A DNA stretch of 64,000 nucleotides from Exophiala sp. HKRS030. Its lineage: Eukaryota > Ascomycota > Eurotiomycetes > Chaetothyriales > Herpotrichiellaceae. A program made the position numbers and the translations under genes. The stretch spans positions 2,604,001-2,668,000 of the forward strand of contig JAHWDD010000006.1 in assembly GCA_023897205.1 (NCBI GenBank). The letters run 5' to 3'. Below the pieces are notes generated by a model. It saw nothing but the letters and a program-made list of their open reading frames with translations. It was not told where the DNA came from and did no database searches. Below, piece by piece: positions 1-11,579 of the stretch (within the stretch, counting starts at the first letter, position 1; the number at the start of each line of letters is the position of its first letter).

Positions 1-650
1 AAGGCGATCGCGGTCTTGAGATGAGTTGACGCTTTGATGCAGCCTGTTGCACGTGTCACACTCGAGTGCAAACTCCTAGGTTCAGAGCTGCCGCTTTTCG
101 ATGACGGGTATCCATCACAAGACTTTCCAGATCGCTGACAACGCGTACAGAACGGCTTGTTTTCATCGCATTTGACTCGACGCGCTCTGTAAGGTTCTTA
201 GTTCACAGGACAAATTGACCATCTCTGGACTCGTAATCAAGATTCGCACCTGCAGGTAAAACACCCTGTCCTGGATTGGCAGACATTGACCCTTGTCCGT
301 CTGCGAAGTGGTAATGTTACATCGGTTGTGGACGAGAGCATCGATGTTGTTTCATGAACAAATTCGTAGTCATTATTCCTGAACGATATTGAATTGTTGA
401 TTTTCCGCTCGTTGGATATAGTCCGGAATGGCTGGTGCCTGGTTCTGAGGGAGGTATCGAAAACTCAATGACCGACGGCCCGTTGATTGGTCGACCAAGG
501 GTTTAGCAGAACACGGTCAATACTTACACATGGAGCACTGATCGACCAAGAAGGACGTAGAGGTTCGTATTACGTGGACAGCTGGAAAAGCAGACAAGGG
601 GCAGTTATACAATTTCTTGAACTGCAAGTCGCATCAGTGCAAGATTATGG
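1..650. other. Intergenic, no gene seen
   Basis: I see no conserved coding signal on either strand here. Reading frames are short and of random composition. The right part is the promoter region of the small secreted-protein gene that starts at 716. Confidence 0.5.
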
Positions 651-657
651 TATAAAA
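651..657 (+). promoter_or_regulatory. TATA box of the 716 gene
   Basis: TATAAAA followed by AAG lies 65 nt before the start codon at 716, a normal distance for a fungal TATA promoter with a short 5' UTR. This strong TATA suggests a regulated rather than constitutive gene, which is inference. Confidence 0.6.
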
Positions 658-715
658 AAGAGAGATCCCATCTCGCTGTTGTCCATGTCTGCATTCATTC
701 TCTGACCAATTCACC

Positions 716-1499
716 ATGTTCACAATGCAGGTGCTGATTGCCTTGAGCACATTCGGTTCTCTTAAAAGCGTCACAGGTGCTTTTTCGGAAACTGGACCTT
801 TCTCTCCCTCATATGCAACGTTCTCTTCGGGTTTTGTGCAACCAGAGATTCCAGATGTCGTCACGGACTTCCAAGGACATTTCATCCAACACAAATGGTA
901 AGACTTTCAGTGCAGTTAGTCGAATATACTTGGTGTTGATTATGCTTCTTCGCAGGGATAACAACGTATCACATATTACCTCAGGATATTGGTACAACTC
1001 GGCTGCACAGGGAAAAGTCCGAGTAGATGAGACTTTTGAAGGGTCCTTGGCTTCCTCACTTTTCGACTATACCAATATCACTGCCGAGGGTCGCATCTTG
1101 AACAAACTGTGGGAGATTCATCCCAGTGTTGGTAGCACTCCTACATGTTTCGTGGAGCATTTGCAAAACCCTGCCTTCCCACTTGTCACGGTCGATCTGC
1201 TGAAAGTTAACCAAGCAATCTTTGGGGGTGTTGTCAACGACCCATTGGTGGGTTACACGCAAAGCGTAAGTCATTTCAAGTGAAAGAAGGTTTGGTTTCA
1301 CGCAGCTGGCTGACAATCGTTGAAGTGGAATTTCATCTTCGGCGACAGTATACCAGTCATTGTTTATCTTGATGTCGACAATTTGCTTGTGGGATTCGAC
1401 TTCTGGGGAGCAGAGCGTAGGACAAAGGTCTTGACCCGCTTCTTCAATAATGCTGTTCGGAGCGTCGATGCAAAGGTGTTTGAGGATTTCCCTTGTTGA
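716..1499 (+). CDS. Small secreted protein, unknown function (3 exons)
   Basis: The joined exons 716-897, 956-1265 and 1326-1499 encode 221 residues. Splice sites are GTAAGA...CGCAG and GTAAGT...GAAG, and both junctions keep the frame. The N-terminus (MFTMQVLIALSTFGSLKSV, then TGA/FS) is a typical signal peptide, so the product is probably secreted. The mature part is rich in aromatic and beta-type residues (HITSGYWYNSAAQGKVRVDE; VIVYLDVDNLLVGFDFWG), carries an NIT sequon and has two visible cysteines. The alternation of Gly-Tyr-Trp, a VRVDETF strand and a terminal amphipathic helix is loosely like ependymin-type lipid-binding beta proteins, but I cannot support that assignment. The third exon would be missed by single-frame ORF calling. 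The exon-intron model is well supported; the function is unknown. Confidence 0.75.
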
Positions 1500-2445
1500 A
1501 ACAGAGTGCAAGTACCATCATGTATGCTCAGTGAGAGAGACAGGACAGGATTACCTTGTAGCAGAAGCGAACCGTTTGGAGTGTTATGTGGAAGAAGGGG
1601 AGGGTGGCGTAACTGGCTTCTCTTTGTAGTCAGCTGGGGAAACTCGGGCCAGAGAACGTAGAAACAGTTGATCTGGATCTTGGTACTGTTGACATGCTGA
1701 TTTCCATACCAGCCAATGTAATCAAGCATGAAAAATGTCCCAGACAGAAGAGACATAGACCTGAGCTAGACCAGGAGTGATTACCATACTAAAGCTGATG
1801 GTAGCATTCTAGCAATCTCTTGAAAGAGACGCTCCACAAACCACACACCATAGAGTCACCTTGGACAGGGTATCTAATGCAATATGAATCCTCAATCTCC
1901 TGACAGCCTTCACATGAGTGATAGTATAGGCTTTCGGATTGACGGCGACGTTCAGCACTGTGTTGGTCGAAAGGTAGAGGTTGTGGAAGGGAAAAGAAGA
2001 TGGAAGGCGGCCTTTTCGTTCCAGTATCACGTTGTATGGGAGCGGATGAACACGTGACAAGGCTGTAAGTGCTCCGCATTCTGGATTCTGCATTCTTGTA
2101 GATCCATCTCCATCTCCACCTCTGCGTTCAGTATCAGCCTTCATCCTCACTTCCATTATATTTCACTCTTTTGTCTGTTCCAACCCACTCAACGTCATTC
2201 AACAAGTGGCCATATCTTTCCCTTCTACGGCTTGACTGCTAGTCGAAGGTTTGACATGGCTGGCGCAATCCTCTCACAGCCTTGAGCAGGTCCTCAAGAC
2301 CGTTTGTCGCATCCTTCGAGTTCATATCACTTTTACCCCTTCCAGCCTTTTCATCCACTCGACAGGACATCATCTGATCACATTCCGAACCACCTCAATT
2401 CAGAATTTTCTCAAAGCGCCATCTACTACTCCACATACTGCCGAC
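1500..2445. other. Intergenic / 5' UTR of TFIIE alpha
   Basis: Short overlapping minus-strand reading frames lie here (about 1364-1756 and 1809-2156) but have no recognisable domain and Ser/Leu/Arg-biased composition. Pyrimidine-rich sequence from about 2150 to 2445 (many CTTTC, TCCC tracts) is typical of a fungal promoter and leader, serving the TFIIE alpha gene. Confidence 0.4.
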
Positions 2446-3942
2446 ATGGAAGAAGCCAAAACTCTTTTACGCACCGCCGTGCGCACCTTCTTTTCACATC
2501 CAAAACAAATATTACTGGTAGACGCTCTCATGGTCCACTCAGTTCTGCACATCGATGACATGGCCATCATCTGCTCCTCTCAAGCCAAAGATATTCGCGC
2601 CTTGATCAATCCTCTCAAAGCGGCCCGCCTCCTCACCACCCATTCCCGAGTTGAAGTCAGAGTTGGCACTCAGCGCGGCGTTACACGAGACTATTATTAC
2701 TGCCCATTTCACCCTGCCATCGATGCCATCAAATACCGAATCGCAAAGCTACGCAAGAAGGTCAACGATCTGTACAAGGAAGACGAGACTAAACGTAAAG
2801 ACTGGCGCTGCCCGCGATGCAAAGCCGAATATGAAGAACTCGAGATTCTTGACAAGATAGGCGAAGACGGATTCTTCTGCGACCGATGTGGCGCTACCCT
2901 GGTGCAGAACAAGCAAGCCGTTAAGGAAAAGGGTTCCCATGAGAAGATTTTGCGACTCAATTCGCAACTGAAAAAGTTCGATGATATTCTGCTCAAGATC
3001 GACCATAAAACCATTCCAGAAAACGACTTCATTTCTGCGTGGGAAAGAAAGAAGGATGTACCCCGCGAACGAGGCGGGCGTGAGGGTAATCAGTACATGG
3101 AATTGAAGCGGGACGACAAAAATGCGAAGCGGGGTCCTGACATGGTCAAGGTGGAAAATCTGGCCATCAACCTCACCAGCGGCGCACAGGCTGATCGCGA
3201 GGAGCAAGAAAGAAGAGAAGAGCGGAAACGCTTCCTGGCAAAACAGAATCAACTGCCGCTATGGCACACGCAAAGCGCAATTGGGGTTAACGGTAGTAAT
3301 ACTACTCCGACGGTCAAGTCGGAAAACACCACCGACCTTGCGGATAGTCTTGACGTTAAGAAGGAAGAACCAATCGACGAGAAGAAACCTCTAGCAGAAA
3401 TCCTCTCCTCGGCCAAATCGACATCAACACCTACCCCCGCATCGTCATCAACTTCGGTCCCAGCTTCCGGAGCAACAACGATGCAAGACGAAGTTGCCGC
3501 CTACATGGCCGAAATGGAACGAGAACGTCAAGAAGCCGAACGACGTGCCCAAGCCGAGGATGCCGAGGAAGATGAAGAAGACGATCTTGAGTTTGAAGAT
3601 GTCGTAGGCACGAGTGTCGTGGGCACGCCCGCGAGTTCATCACAGGGACAGCAGAACAACAATGATAGTTTCCACGATATCAAGACCGTAAACGGTCTGA
3701 AACGCGAATTCGAGGACGATTCAAGCGAAGCCAACACTCCTGCGTCGAGCTTTGTTGATCGTGGCGAGCCGAACAAGCGGGTCAAATTTGAGTATGGATC
3801 CACGAGCGGTGCTATGAATGTCAATCTCGGTAATGGAGGCTCGTCTTCTGCATTCACAGGTGACGTCAAGATGGAAGATAACGGCAATGGCAACGGCAAC
3901 GGCGATAGCGACGAGGACGAGGACTTTGAGGATGCTTTATGA
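2446..3942 (+). CDS. TFA1: Transcription initiation factor IIE, alpha subunit
   Basis: This 498-residue protein is the large subunit of TFIIE, which joins the RNA polymerase II preinitiation complex and recruits and stimulates TFIIH. Residues about 1-110 form the winged-helix TFE/TFIIE-alpha domain. A zinc ribbon follows, with Cys122-x2-Cys125 (CPRC) and Cys145-x2-Cys148 (CDRC). The middle is charged and Ser/Pro/Thr-rich. Near the C-terminus a Glu/Asp-rich block containing DDLEFEDVVGT matches the acidic segment that in this family contacts the TFIIH p62/Tfb1 PH domain. The extreme C-terminus is again acidic (DSDEDEDFEDAL). The frame is open upstream to 2251 but without an ATG, and the ATG at 2446 begins the conserved domain (MEEAKTLLRTAVRTFF). 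I see no intron. It converges with the SNARE gene downstream. Confidence 0.95.
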   Translation: MEEAKTLLRTAVRTFFSHPKQILLVDALMVHSVLHIDDMAIICSSQAKDIRALINPLKAARLLTTHSRVEVRVGTQRGVTRDYYYCPFHPAIDAIKYRIAKLRKKVNDLYKEDETKRKDWRCPRCKAEYEELEILDKIGEDGFFCDRCGATLVQNKQAVKEKGSHEKILRLNSQLKKFDDILLKIDHKTIPENDFISAWERKKDVPRERGGREGNQYMELKRDDKNAKRGPDMVKVENLAINLTSGAQADREEQERREERKRFLAKQNQLPLWHTQSAIGVNGSNTTPTVKSENTTDLADSLDVKKEEPIDEKKPLAEILSSAKSTSTPTPASSSTSVPASGATTMQDEVAAYMAEMERERQEAERRAQAEDAEEDEEDDLEFEDVVGTSVVGTPASSSQGQQNNNDSFHDIKTVNGLKREFEDDSSEANTPASSFVDRGEPNKRVKFEYGSTSGAMNVNLGNGGSSSAFTGDVKMEDNGNGNGNGDSDEDEDFEDAL

Positions 3943-5117
3943 ACTCTCATCCATCTACTTTTCGTTCATACCGTCTCTCGATCCACATGGTGAGGCGGTT
4001 GCATAGGCGGGTACCCCGGCGAGGGTACCCAAGCAAAACTGTGGCAATGAAATATGTAGCTGGGATCGAAAAAATGGTAAAATCTAGTCAATAGAATACC
4101 TATGCATTGGCTTCAAAACCCTATTCCTCAACAAATACGCAACGGCAACGCTTAGCCACATCCACAGCCTAGATGACATGACATGACATGTACGCTTGTC
4201 GCCTCAAAATCCCGCTACTACATCAGATTCTCACAGTTAAGGCACAAGACGTTGAACATCTACCTATCTACCTACCTACCTACCTACCTACCTACCTAGG
4301 TATTCATCCTCATCCTCTGTCAGGGCGATCACACGTTCCTAAACGCTAGTCACCTACCACTTAGTCAACTATATAGAACGTTGAAACCCCTTATTAGTAA
4401 ATATATACAGAGGGAATCATTTCTCACCGGTCAGCTGGGTCACAGATATAGCTGAGTCTGGTTCTTGAAGATGGAGATGAAAATTTGTTGTCGATCAATT
4501 TGGTGAATTTCTTGAAAACGCCGACGCCGTGTGCTATATACATGGAATATGGAAATGTGTATAACATACATATACATACATACATCTATCCTAATCCTGT
4601 GCTGTCCTGTGCTGTCGTAGGGATCGGTTCTTCGCTTCATGGTCTGGGTCGTGCTTCATGTTCGTGGAGATGCCGTCTGCTAAGGTCTGTACTCACTTTG
4701 CCTCGCTATTTCTCGTTTTTGGGTGGGACTATTCTGCGTAGTGGTGGACAACGTCCCCTAGCCAGTGTCGTAGAGTGGTACTCACTCTCTCGAGATGGTC
4801 GGATCCTTGGCAGAGCCGGCGGGAGGAATGTGGTGGGTGCTGGATCCTTCCTTCGAGGTACGGTATGCTTGCATTCGGCTGCCATGGGTGTTCCGCTTTG
4901 CATTTTTCACTTCGCGAAGACTGAAGTCGCCCCGTTCCGTGTATTCCGATGACCTGGCACAGCCGAATCCACTGGTCACATTGAGCCATCTCCCTCTTCT
5001 TATCGGACCATCTCCCTCAGCTCGACCGAAACGTGACTTAGTTCCTAGCACCTCCAGTGTGGACGTAGCACTGCCAAACTCGCCCATATTGAAATTCGAT
5101 TATTTTGATCCAAACCA
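3943..5117. other. Intergenic with simple repeats
   Basis: The 1.2 kb between the convergent TFA1 and SFT1 genes holds a CTAC/CTACC microsatellite (4261-4300), a CATA-rich tract (about 4555-4590) and a TGACA triplication near 4175. Overlapping ORFs on both strands at 4485-5121 (up to 155 residues) match nothing I recognise and are Arg/Ser/Gly-rich, so I do not call them genes. Confidence 0.4.
4261..4300. repeat. (CTAC)n microsatellite
   Basis: A run of CTAC/CTACC units ends in CCTAGG. It is imperfect at the left end (CTATCTAC). This is a simple sequence repeat between two convergent genes with no evident function. Confidence 0.85.
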
Positions 5118-5574
5118 CTAGCCGAACAACAAGCCCCAAATCCAGCCTCCAATCCAATAGACCAACAGCAAGACGACGATGATGATGCCAGCCAACTTCA
5201 ACACGGCAACCTTGTCACCCTGCTTGGCCATGCGGGTCAAGCGGCCGGCGCTGCCCTTGATGCTGGTGCTCATGTTGCTGAACACCTCGTTCGTGTTGTC
5301 GAGGGTATCCTGGCTGCGTGCATTGTCGTAGATGTCGAGCGTGATGTGTTTGAGTGCCGAGGTCTTTTGGGACAGGGAGGCGAGGAGGGCGTTGTTTTGT
5401 CTATATGGTTGGGAAGCGGCAAGGTTAGTTAGTTGGTTCGTTGATTATCTGATTAGTTTGGGAGTGGTTGTTGTAATGGCGGACGGAGAGGAAGTTGAGG
5501 AAGTGGATGGTTGATCTTGGTATCCGGGGATTTATGGATGGGACTTACTCTTCGCGCGCATAGGCGTCAGACAT
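5118..5574 (-). CDS. SFT1: Golgi SNARE, Sft1/Bet1-type Qc-SNARE (2 exons)
   Basis: Exons 5574-5549 and 5400-5118 join to a 102-residue tail-anchored SNARE; the intron has a GTAAGT donor and a TATAG acceptor, and 26+283 nt is in frame. A 9-residue leader (MSDAYAREE) precedes a SNARE helix (QNNALLASLSQKTSALKHIT ... SNMSTSIKGSAGRLTRMAKQ) and a single C-terminal membrane anchor (VAVLKLAGIIIVVLLVYWI). The pattern F-x-x-M-x-x-x-I-K-x-S-x-x-R-L-T-R and the short length fit yeast Sft1 (intra-Golgi retrograde transport) better than the longer Bet1. By alignment with Bet1 the central ionic-layer position appears to be Ser (in NARSQDT) rather than Gln; I recall this as typical of the Bet1/Sft1 branch. 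The gene is too short and split to appear as one ORF. Confidence 0.88.
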
Positions 5575-6741
5575 GGTGAGGACTATAGGAGAGGGGTGAT
5601 TGATGGCCGTCGATCTGTAGGATGAAAATCAGAACAAGTGAGAGCCCGGCTTGGCCAAAGACTCCTATAGAGTGGTCTTCGAGGAGGTTGGATCTAGGTT
5701 GTCCGAGTCGACCGTCTGGAAGTCGTTCTCCGGATGGCGGCGGTGACAAAGGCCAGCTCCTAAAGCGGTTTGCAGAATCAATGGGACTGCAGTAGGATGT
5801 GGTAATCCACCGGTTACGCTCGAGCGGTAGATGGGAATGAAATAAGGACGGCGTATATAGACTGGATACGAAAGCCGTGGAGGTTTGGATCATAGAGGGC
5901 GTAAGTGGGTTTAGAAGTCCGGAGTACGCAGTACGGAGGAGTTTAGAGATGAGCACGTGGTCAACTAACTGGGTTGCCACGATTGTCAAATGTGCCACAC
6001 AGCCACAGATCTCACGGAAAACTTTAAGAGCGGAAAGCTGTTCGCGGCTACCCCTATTCTTGGCTCATGTCATCGCGGTCATCAACAGTCAACTTGGTCA
6101 TCTCAGTACCGGGTATTTATCGTAGACATATGTGTTTGGGTATGTAGTTGATGCTCTTTACAGAGGTACTTTAGATGCCTCGATACTAACATGGTTGAAT
6201 TGGCTCCATATATTGGTCTGCTAGTTATTCTCATTACTTTAACCCCGTCCAAGATCCTGACCGGGCATCTCTCTGACCCTACCCTCACACCTTTCCTTAC
6301 CACTGAGCGATAAGCTATATACAGATAAAAAAAGAAAGTAGATCAATTAGGGCTCCTGCAGTCTCCAATGCTCGTATAACTGCGTCACTCACTTCAGAAA
6401 GTGATCAAATCGTCTGCTCCCCATCCCACTGTGATACACTCATCCTCGTCTCCCCTAATCATTCAGACCAACATCTCGTCAACTTGCTGGGCTTCACTTG
6501 GAAGGGTTGCTAGCCCAGCATCTGAAAATTTCAACAGTAATCGCTTGTGTCCATGTCATGTTCGTTCCGCGTGTCATCCGCTATGCTGAAAGAAAATGAG
6601 TCAAGTCAGGGTAATAACCCTGCCTCGTTGCTGTGGATCCAGTAGCCAGATGCGACCACCTGAATCGTATTCGACAAACGGCCCATCCTGGTTCCAAAGA
6701 GATGTCGAATCTCTAACTAACGACGAGTCTTAATGAGCGCA
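5575..6741. other. Intergenic, no gene seen
   Basis: This is the promoter side of the SNARE gene and the downstream side of the ZDS gene. Short frames exist on both strands (for example 5567-5998 minus) but show no domain. GTACGGAGGA near 5931 belongs to the TACGGAG motif family scattered through this window's intergenic DNA. Confidence 0.45.
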
Positions 6742-9700
6742 TCACCACATGTTTCCATCGTCGTCGTCCGCTTGAGTCTTATTCTGCAAGTGCTGTTGCT
6801 GATGCTGGTTATGGTAATACTGGTTACTTCCACCTGCAAATGAAGAACCCCACCGGTGCTGTTCGAATTCTTGTTGCCTCTCGAGCTTGGTCTTGGACCA
6901 TTGCCATCATATTCATCAGCAGTCGTCTCCGCCTGAGCTGTACTTGATGGCTGTCCAACGCTCAACTGTTCTTGCTGCTGAACATTTGTGTCAGTGTCGT
7001 TATTGCCTCAGATGCTGGTTGAACTCACCTGTTGATAGCGTTGATATTGAGTGAACTCGTCTGGCTGCTGCTGTTGCTGCTGGTCTTTCGTGGCTTGTTG
7101 CTTGCGCTGTTGTTTCGCACTCGTCGGCAAGTTCATCTGCGGGTGCATCTGCTGTACTTTGGCCAAGTAACTGTACATAAAATTACTCAACAAAACCTGC
7201 GAATACAACGCCCGCCGCGGGTTGGCCAGTTTGATGTGTGCCATTCGATAAATCGCCCGCTCTTCCAAGATTGAGAATCGTGCCCAATTATAGTCGATAT
7301 CAGGTCTTAGCTCTCGATACGGTGGTTCTGGTGAGAGTCCTTGGTCACGATACTTTCGTGTTTTGTCCTCTTTCTCCCCTTTGGATTTCTTGCCTCCAAA
7401 CAATGAAGAGAAAAGACCTTCCTTTTCTTTCTTGCCATCGCTGCCTGCTGATTTGCGCTGACTTTCCTTCTTGCGTTCTTCATCGAGTCTCATGCCCTCG
7501 CGGTCCAGTACAATACTTTCGCGGCCTTTATTACTTCCCTCTATCGAAGTTTGCAGCACGTCAAGTCTTGTATTGTCATGCTGTTGAGGAGGCTTCGTGA
7601 TCTTGGCTTTTGGCTTTTCAGTTTTCTCCCGATCGCTTTCCTGTTTGCCCACCAGAGAAGTCCAGCTCCAGCTCGATTTCTTCAAAGGTTCCTCCTTTTT
7701 CTTATGATCTGCGCGCTTATCCACAGTCAGTGTAGGGATAAAAGAAAGGTTACTGGTATTTGTATCATTTCCTGGTAAAGGAGATGGTTGCTCAAGACTC
7801 TGTGATGGTCGTGTTTGGGGTGGCATCGAATTTACTTTGGCCGGAGGTTTTCCTGTCATGCTCTGCATAGATTCTCGACTTGGCATTGACGGCCTTTGGG
7901 GGACGGACTCTTGTTTCGGTCTTCTCGAGATGACACTCTCTCTGGATGTCGAAGTGGTTGTTGTATAGAAATCGGAGCCACATTCTGCATAGACGACGTT
8001 CGCGGTGGCTGTACAGGAAGCACTGGTTCATCAGCAGGGGTACTTCCACAATTTGAGGAACGGGCTTTCTTTCGAATCCATTATTATTCGATGGCGGCGA
8101 GGTTGACCCGGCTTGGATCTGGCGCCCTTCTGTGTTGCCTGAGCCTCTGTTTACCCCATCTTCTCCCCAAGTATTGATTCGAAAGTTGATGACCTTGCGG
8201 AATGATGATCGATCGAAGGAGGAGATGGTTCTCGTCCACCGGGTCGGGAGAAGTTAGTCGGGATGACTTTGGGTGGAGAGCTCGAAGAACCTCCTAGTGT
8301 CTCTGACAGGTTGGATATGTCTGGCCTGCTAAAGCTTGGGATTACAGGCACAGCCGGAATGGCAGACTCGGGCGACTGGGGTCGACTATCCACTGTACCG
8401 ACAGTTGCAGTTCGCCGCGCCGCTCTCTGAGCATATGTCCCACGATCAACTCCTTTTCCTTTGAGACTTCCTCCTCCGCCTCTCCGATACGTGGTCCTGG
8501 TGGACCTCTTCAAACTCGATCCTGGAACAGAGGGGAGGATGACGTCCCCAACCTCGTTCTCAGCTGGACTCGGAGGCACGTCTGCCGCCGTGAGAGCAGG
8601 CGTGTTTGCAACCAGGTTTTCCAGCTCTTGCAAATTTGGATCTCCTGGACCTATCCGACGAGATTGTGACCGTTTTCGTTCCAAGCGATCGGCACCGTCT
8701 TGGTATCCTACTGAGCTATTAATCTGGCGTGAAAGCATGGATTTCTTGCGACGAAGGCCACCGGCAGAGCTATCGACGCTTAATGAGCTTGAGCGGGAGG
8801 AATTAAGACTGGAGAAGGTTGATAGCTCGCCCGAGCGCCTCCTGATCTGCTCTGCTTTACTATCCAAGAATGATTTGAATTCCTTCGGTGCAAGTTCCGG
8901 ATGCAACCGGGCAGGAACCCAGAAAAGCCTCGACGAGTCGTCTTCACTCGATGATGAAGATGGCATGCCGGGCATACCTGCGGCGTTTAATTGTGGGAGA
9001 TCAGGATCGTCCGTGGCACCAACGCTCATGGACATTCTCCTCAACGCTTGTAAATTACTCAATTCTTGTGCCACAGCGGCTGGACTTGATTCATATTCGA
9101 TATCGTTAAGAGGGAAGTGTGAGGTAGCGGTTTCGGAAGGGGATCGTTCTCGGGATGGGGAGAGGGTCGAGGACATGGCGGTGGAAGATTCCCATGATGG
9201 ATTCTCAGGAGGAGAGGAGTGAGAGAGGCCATTTGGATTGCCGATAGACATATCGTGGGAGGTATCTTGAGAAGGTAATTGTCTCCGAGGAATAGAGCGT
9301 CTCCTTTGATTGCCCTCTTGGTTCAACTGGTTACCATTGACAGTGGTATCGGATTGTACGACCGCATGGTACTCGGAGTAGGGAGAAGATTGGTGGTGAA
9401 TGTTGGGGTAATCCTGCTGCTTCTGTAATTGCTGCTGCTGCAGGTGTTGGTGAGGATGGTTTCTCGCATCTATTTCGTTATCGTCGCCGTACATATAACC
9501 AATCGCCTCGGTGACATGGTGATTATCGTCACTGATGGATAGTTGAGGAAGATGACCTCTCCGCGCAGCGAAGCTTGCGCCCTGATCCCGGGGTCGGGTT
9601 GAAGTCTACAGGGAGGAATAAAAGGTCAGCGAGTGTCAGGAGCGTATATGGAAGCCAAGTTAAGGAGACAGAATGCAAAGACTTGAAGTGCAGTGGACTG

Positions 9701-9819
9701 AAGTGGATAACGACAAGGTCCGCTGCCCAGACTTGGATCCCCGACTGTCCGTCCACAATGTCTCACGTCTCTTGACACTGGAAAGATGAACTGAGATGTA
9801 TAGGTTGACCAACCTGCAT
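6742..9819 (-). CDS. ZDS1: Zds-family PP2A regulator (split, probable single-base frameshift near its end)
   Basis: Fungal Zds proteins bind PP2A-Cdc55 and control mitotic entry and exit and polarity. My model is: start exon ATG-CAG at 9819-9814 (tentative), exon 9605-8155, exon 8022-7029, and exon 6977-6742. The 9605 exon opens with TSTRPRDQGASFAARRGHLP, a conserved-looking N-terminus lost if the ATG at 9494 is used. The N-terminal Zds block is DSSRLFWVPARLHPEL then FKSFLD. The C-terminal Zds_C domain, which binds PP2A, runs from DIDYNWARFSILEERAIYRM through SQVLLSNFMYSYL. The 51-nt intron 7028-6978 has GTGAGT, CTGAC and TTCAG. The 8154-8023 intron (GTAAAC...CCAG) is needed to pass a stop. 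Between about 6912 and 6885 the frame must shift by one base to reach the QHQQQHL...DDDDGNMW end at 6742. The middle is Ser-rich and disordered. Family certain, ends less so. Confidence 0.85.
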
Positions 9820-11579
9820 CGGACAGATGTGGGCTCACAATGTCCCACAAGCAACGAGAGTGACAGCAGTACCCAGCGAGTGTAACATCAAGCGCCAGCC
9901 CTTTGCCTCGTCGTGATCGGCCTGGCGAAGGCAGTGGCCAACACTGGCAGGAAACTGCTCCCGGTGAGCAGTCTTGTAATCATCGGACTAGGAGTCGATC
10001 GGCGGGAGTGAGGGAAAGTGGATGGAGGCTTATGCTAGGAGTTTGCAGGTCACTTGTGCGATGGGACGATTGCGAAAAGATAGGGCTCGTGAGTTGTTCG
10101 GGTCGGTGGACGGTGGTCGGTGTCGAGCGACCAGCTGTTGGGAGAATGGATCGAATACGGACAGTGAAGAGTGCGGCAGCAGAGGTCAAGTGTAGGTAGA
10201 TTCAAGGCGAGATGGAGATCGTGGGGATAAATGCAGAGGCGTCTTTGGACGATCGACGTGTGCCAAAGACATACAGCAAGAGACGCGGACGTGGAGTTTA
10301 GCTTAACGCACCACAATGCATCGTACGGCACACGGCGGACAGAATCGACATATCGAGACGGAGATCCGCCGGCTAGAAGACTAAATCATCCAACTAACCA
10401 GTTAAGAGTGTATACTAGCACAACTGTTGGGTGACTGGCACGCCCGGATAAAGTTGCTTGCTATGCTACTTTGGCAGGGATAGAGCCTCTTAGGCTTGTG
10501 GATGTGCGAGATGGTCCCTAGAGACTCGAAACTAGGTGACACTGGGAGAAAAAGGTGGTAACTAATTAAAGGTGTTTGTTTGACCTGCCTAAAAGTTTGT
10601 TGGCCTAGCACGCCTAGTTAGTGTACTGTAGTCCGCACGGGTTGGTCTACTTGCCTAAGACTACAAACTGGTGCCCGAATGGGTAGGGGTAATTAGCTAA
10701 GCTCTAGGTTCGGGCATTAACTAATAACTAAGTCTCTGCTCGGGACCACCCTAAAACTAGTTAGTAGGTCCTTAGGTGCCTAGGTAGACGGATACTTATT
10801 CGGACCCCTTTTGAGGCCCAGTGTTTATTCATAATTGCTCACTTCAGGCCATTCATTTTTATGTTCTATCGATGGTCGTCTCAGGGTTATGGATGATTTC
10901 CAAACGCTCGTGAAAATGCCCGTTACGCCTGAGGAGACTGGCAATAAGGTAGGAAAAGTCGACTTCTCGTGCAGCTCACCTTTTGGCATTGATTGACCTG
11001 GACAAGCCTACCCATGTTTGACATAAAAAGATCCAATCGAGACACCCCTTAGCCCCTGGACTCCGTGCCTATTCCTTTTCGTCCAAGGTTTTTTGATGGT
11101 GGTTTGTTCACGCCTACTTTCGTCACATTCTCTCCCAATCTCTTGCCGCTGAGACGACCCCCATAATTTGCCAACGCCTCTGCTCCTTATCTACCTATCA
11201 TCAACGCCAAGGAGTGCCTTCCTTGATTTGTTCCATTGCTACGGCGGGACATATTGTGCATACTTGTTGGATCATGGAATGGTCAACATGTGTATATTGC
11301 TTGATTCCGACATATGGCCTGCATGTTCTAGCGTACGCAGGACAAGAGAAAATACGCCACTCGATTTGCGCAGCAGAGACGTAGAGACACTCAGACTCCA
11401 TGTTATTGGTTTTCAATGTGTGCTTCTCATTTTTCTATCAAGTCATCTCGTGTCGATGTTTTCATCTTCAATGCATACTAAGTAAATGAGCTATAGCTTG
11501 CTCTCCATCCAACGGACAACTCGGAGTGATCTCATCTTGTCGTTCTCTGCCGAAAAGCTCATCATCTGCTCATGATCGT
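9820..11579. other. Intergenic, no gene seen
   Basis: This 1.7-kb gap separates two minus-strand genes. The stretch 10380-10810 is full of CTAGTTAG, CCTAGG and TTAGG words resembling decayed, possibly RIP-mutated repeat DNA. A short GCCCGAA...TTCGGGC inverted repeat lies in about 10672-10715. Pyrimidine-rich sequence near 11040-11220 has no matching gene to its right on the plus strand. Confidence 0.4.

Noticed and set aside
1056..1511. 151-residue minus-strand ORF
   Set aside because: It lies antisense to the three exons of the secreted protein gene, whose splice sites and signal peptide explain the region.
4485..5121. Overlapping ORFs up to 155 residues on both strands
   Set aside because: Several frames are open at once, composition is Arg/Ser/Gly-rich, and there is no domain, splice pattern or leader. 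Treated as chance.
8461..9222. 253-residue plus-strand ORF inside ZDS
   Set aside because: It is the antisense shadow of Ser-rich ZDS coding sequence and has no start context or domain.
10380..10810. Possible decayed transposon rich in CTAG words
   Set aside because: No terminal repeats, target duplication or coding relic could be defined by eye, so it is left as intergenic.
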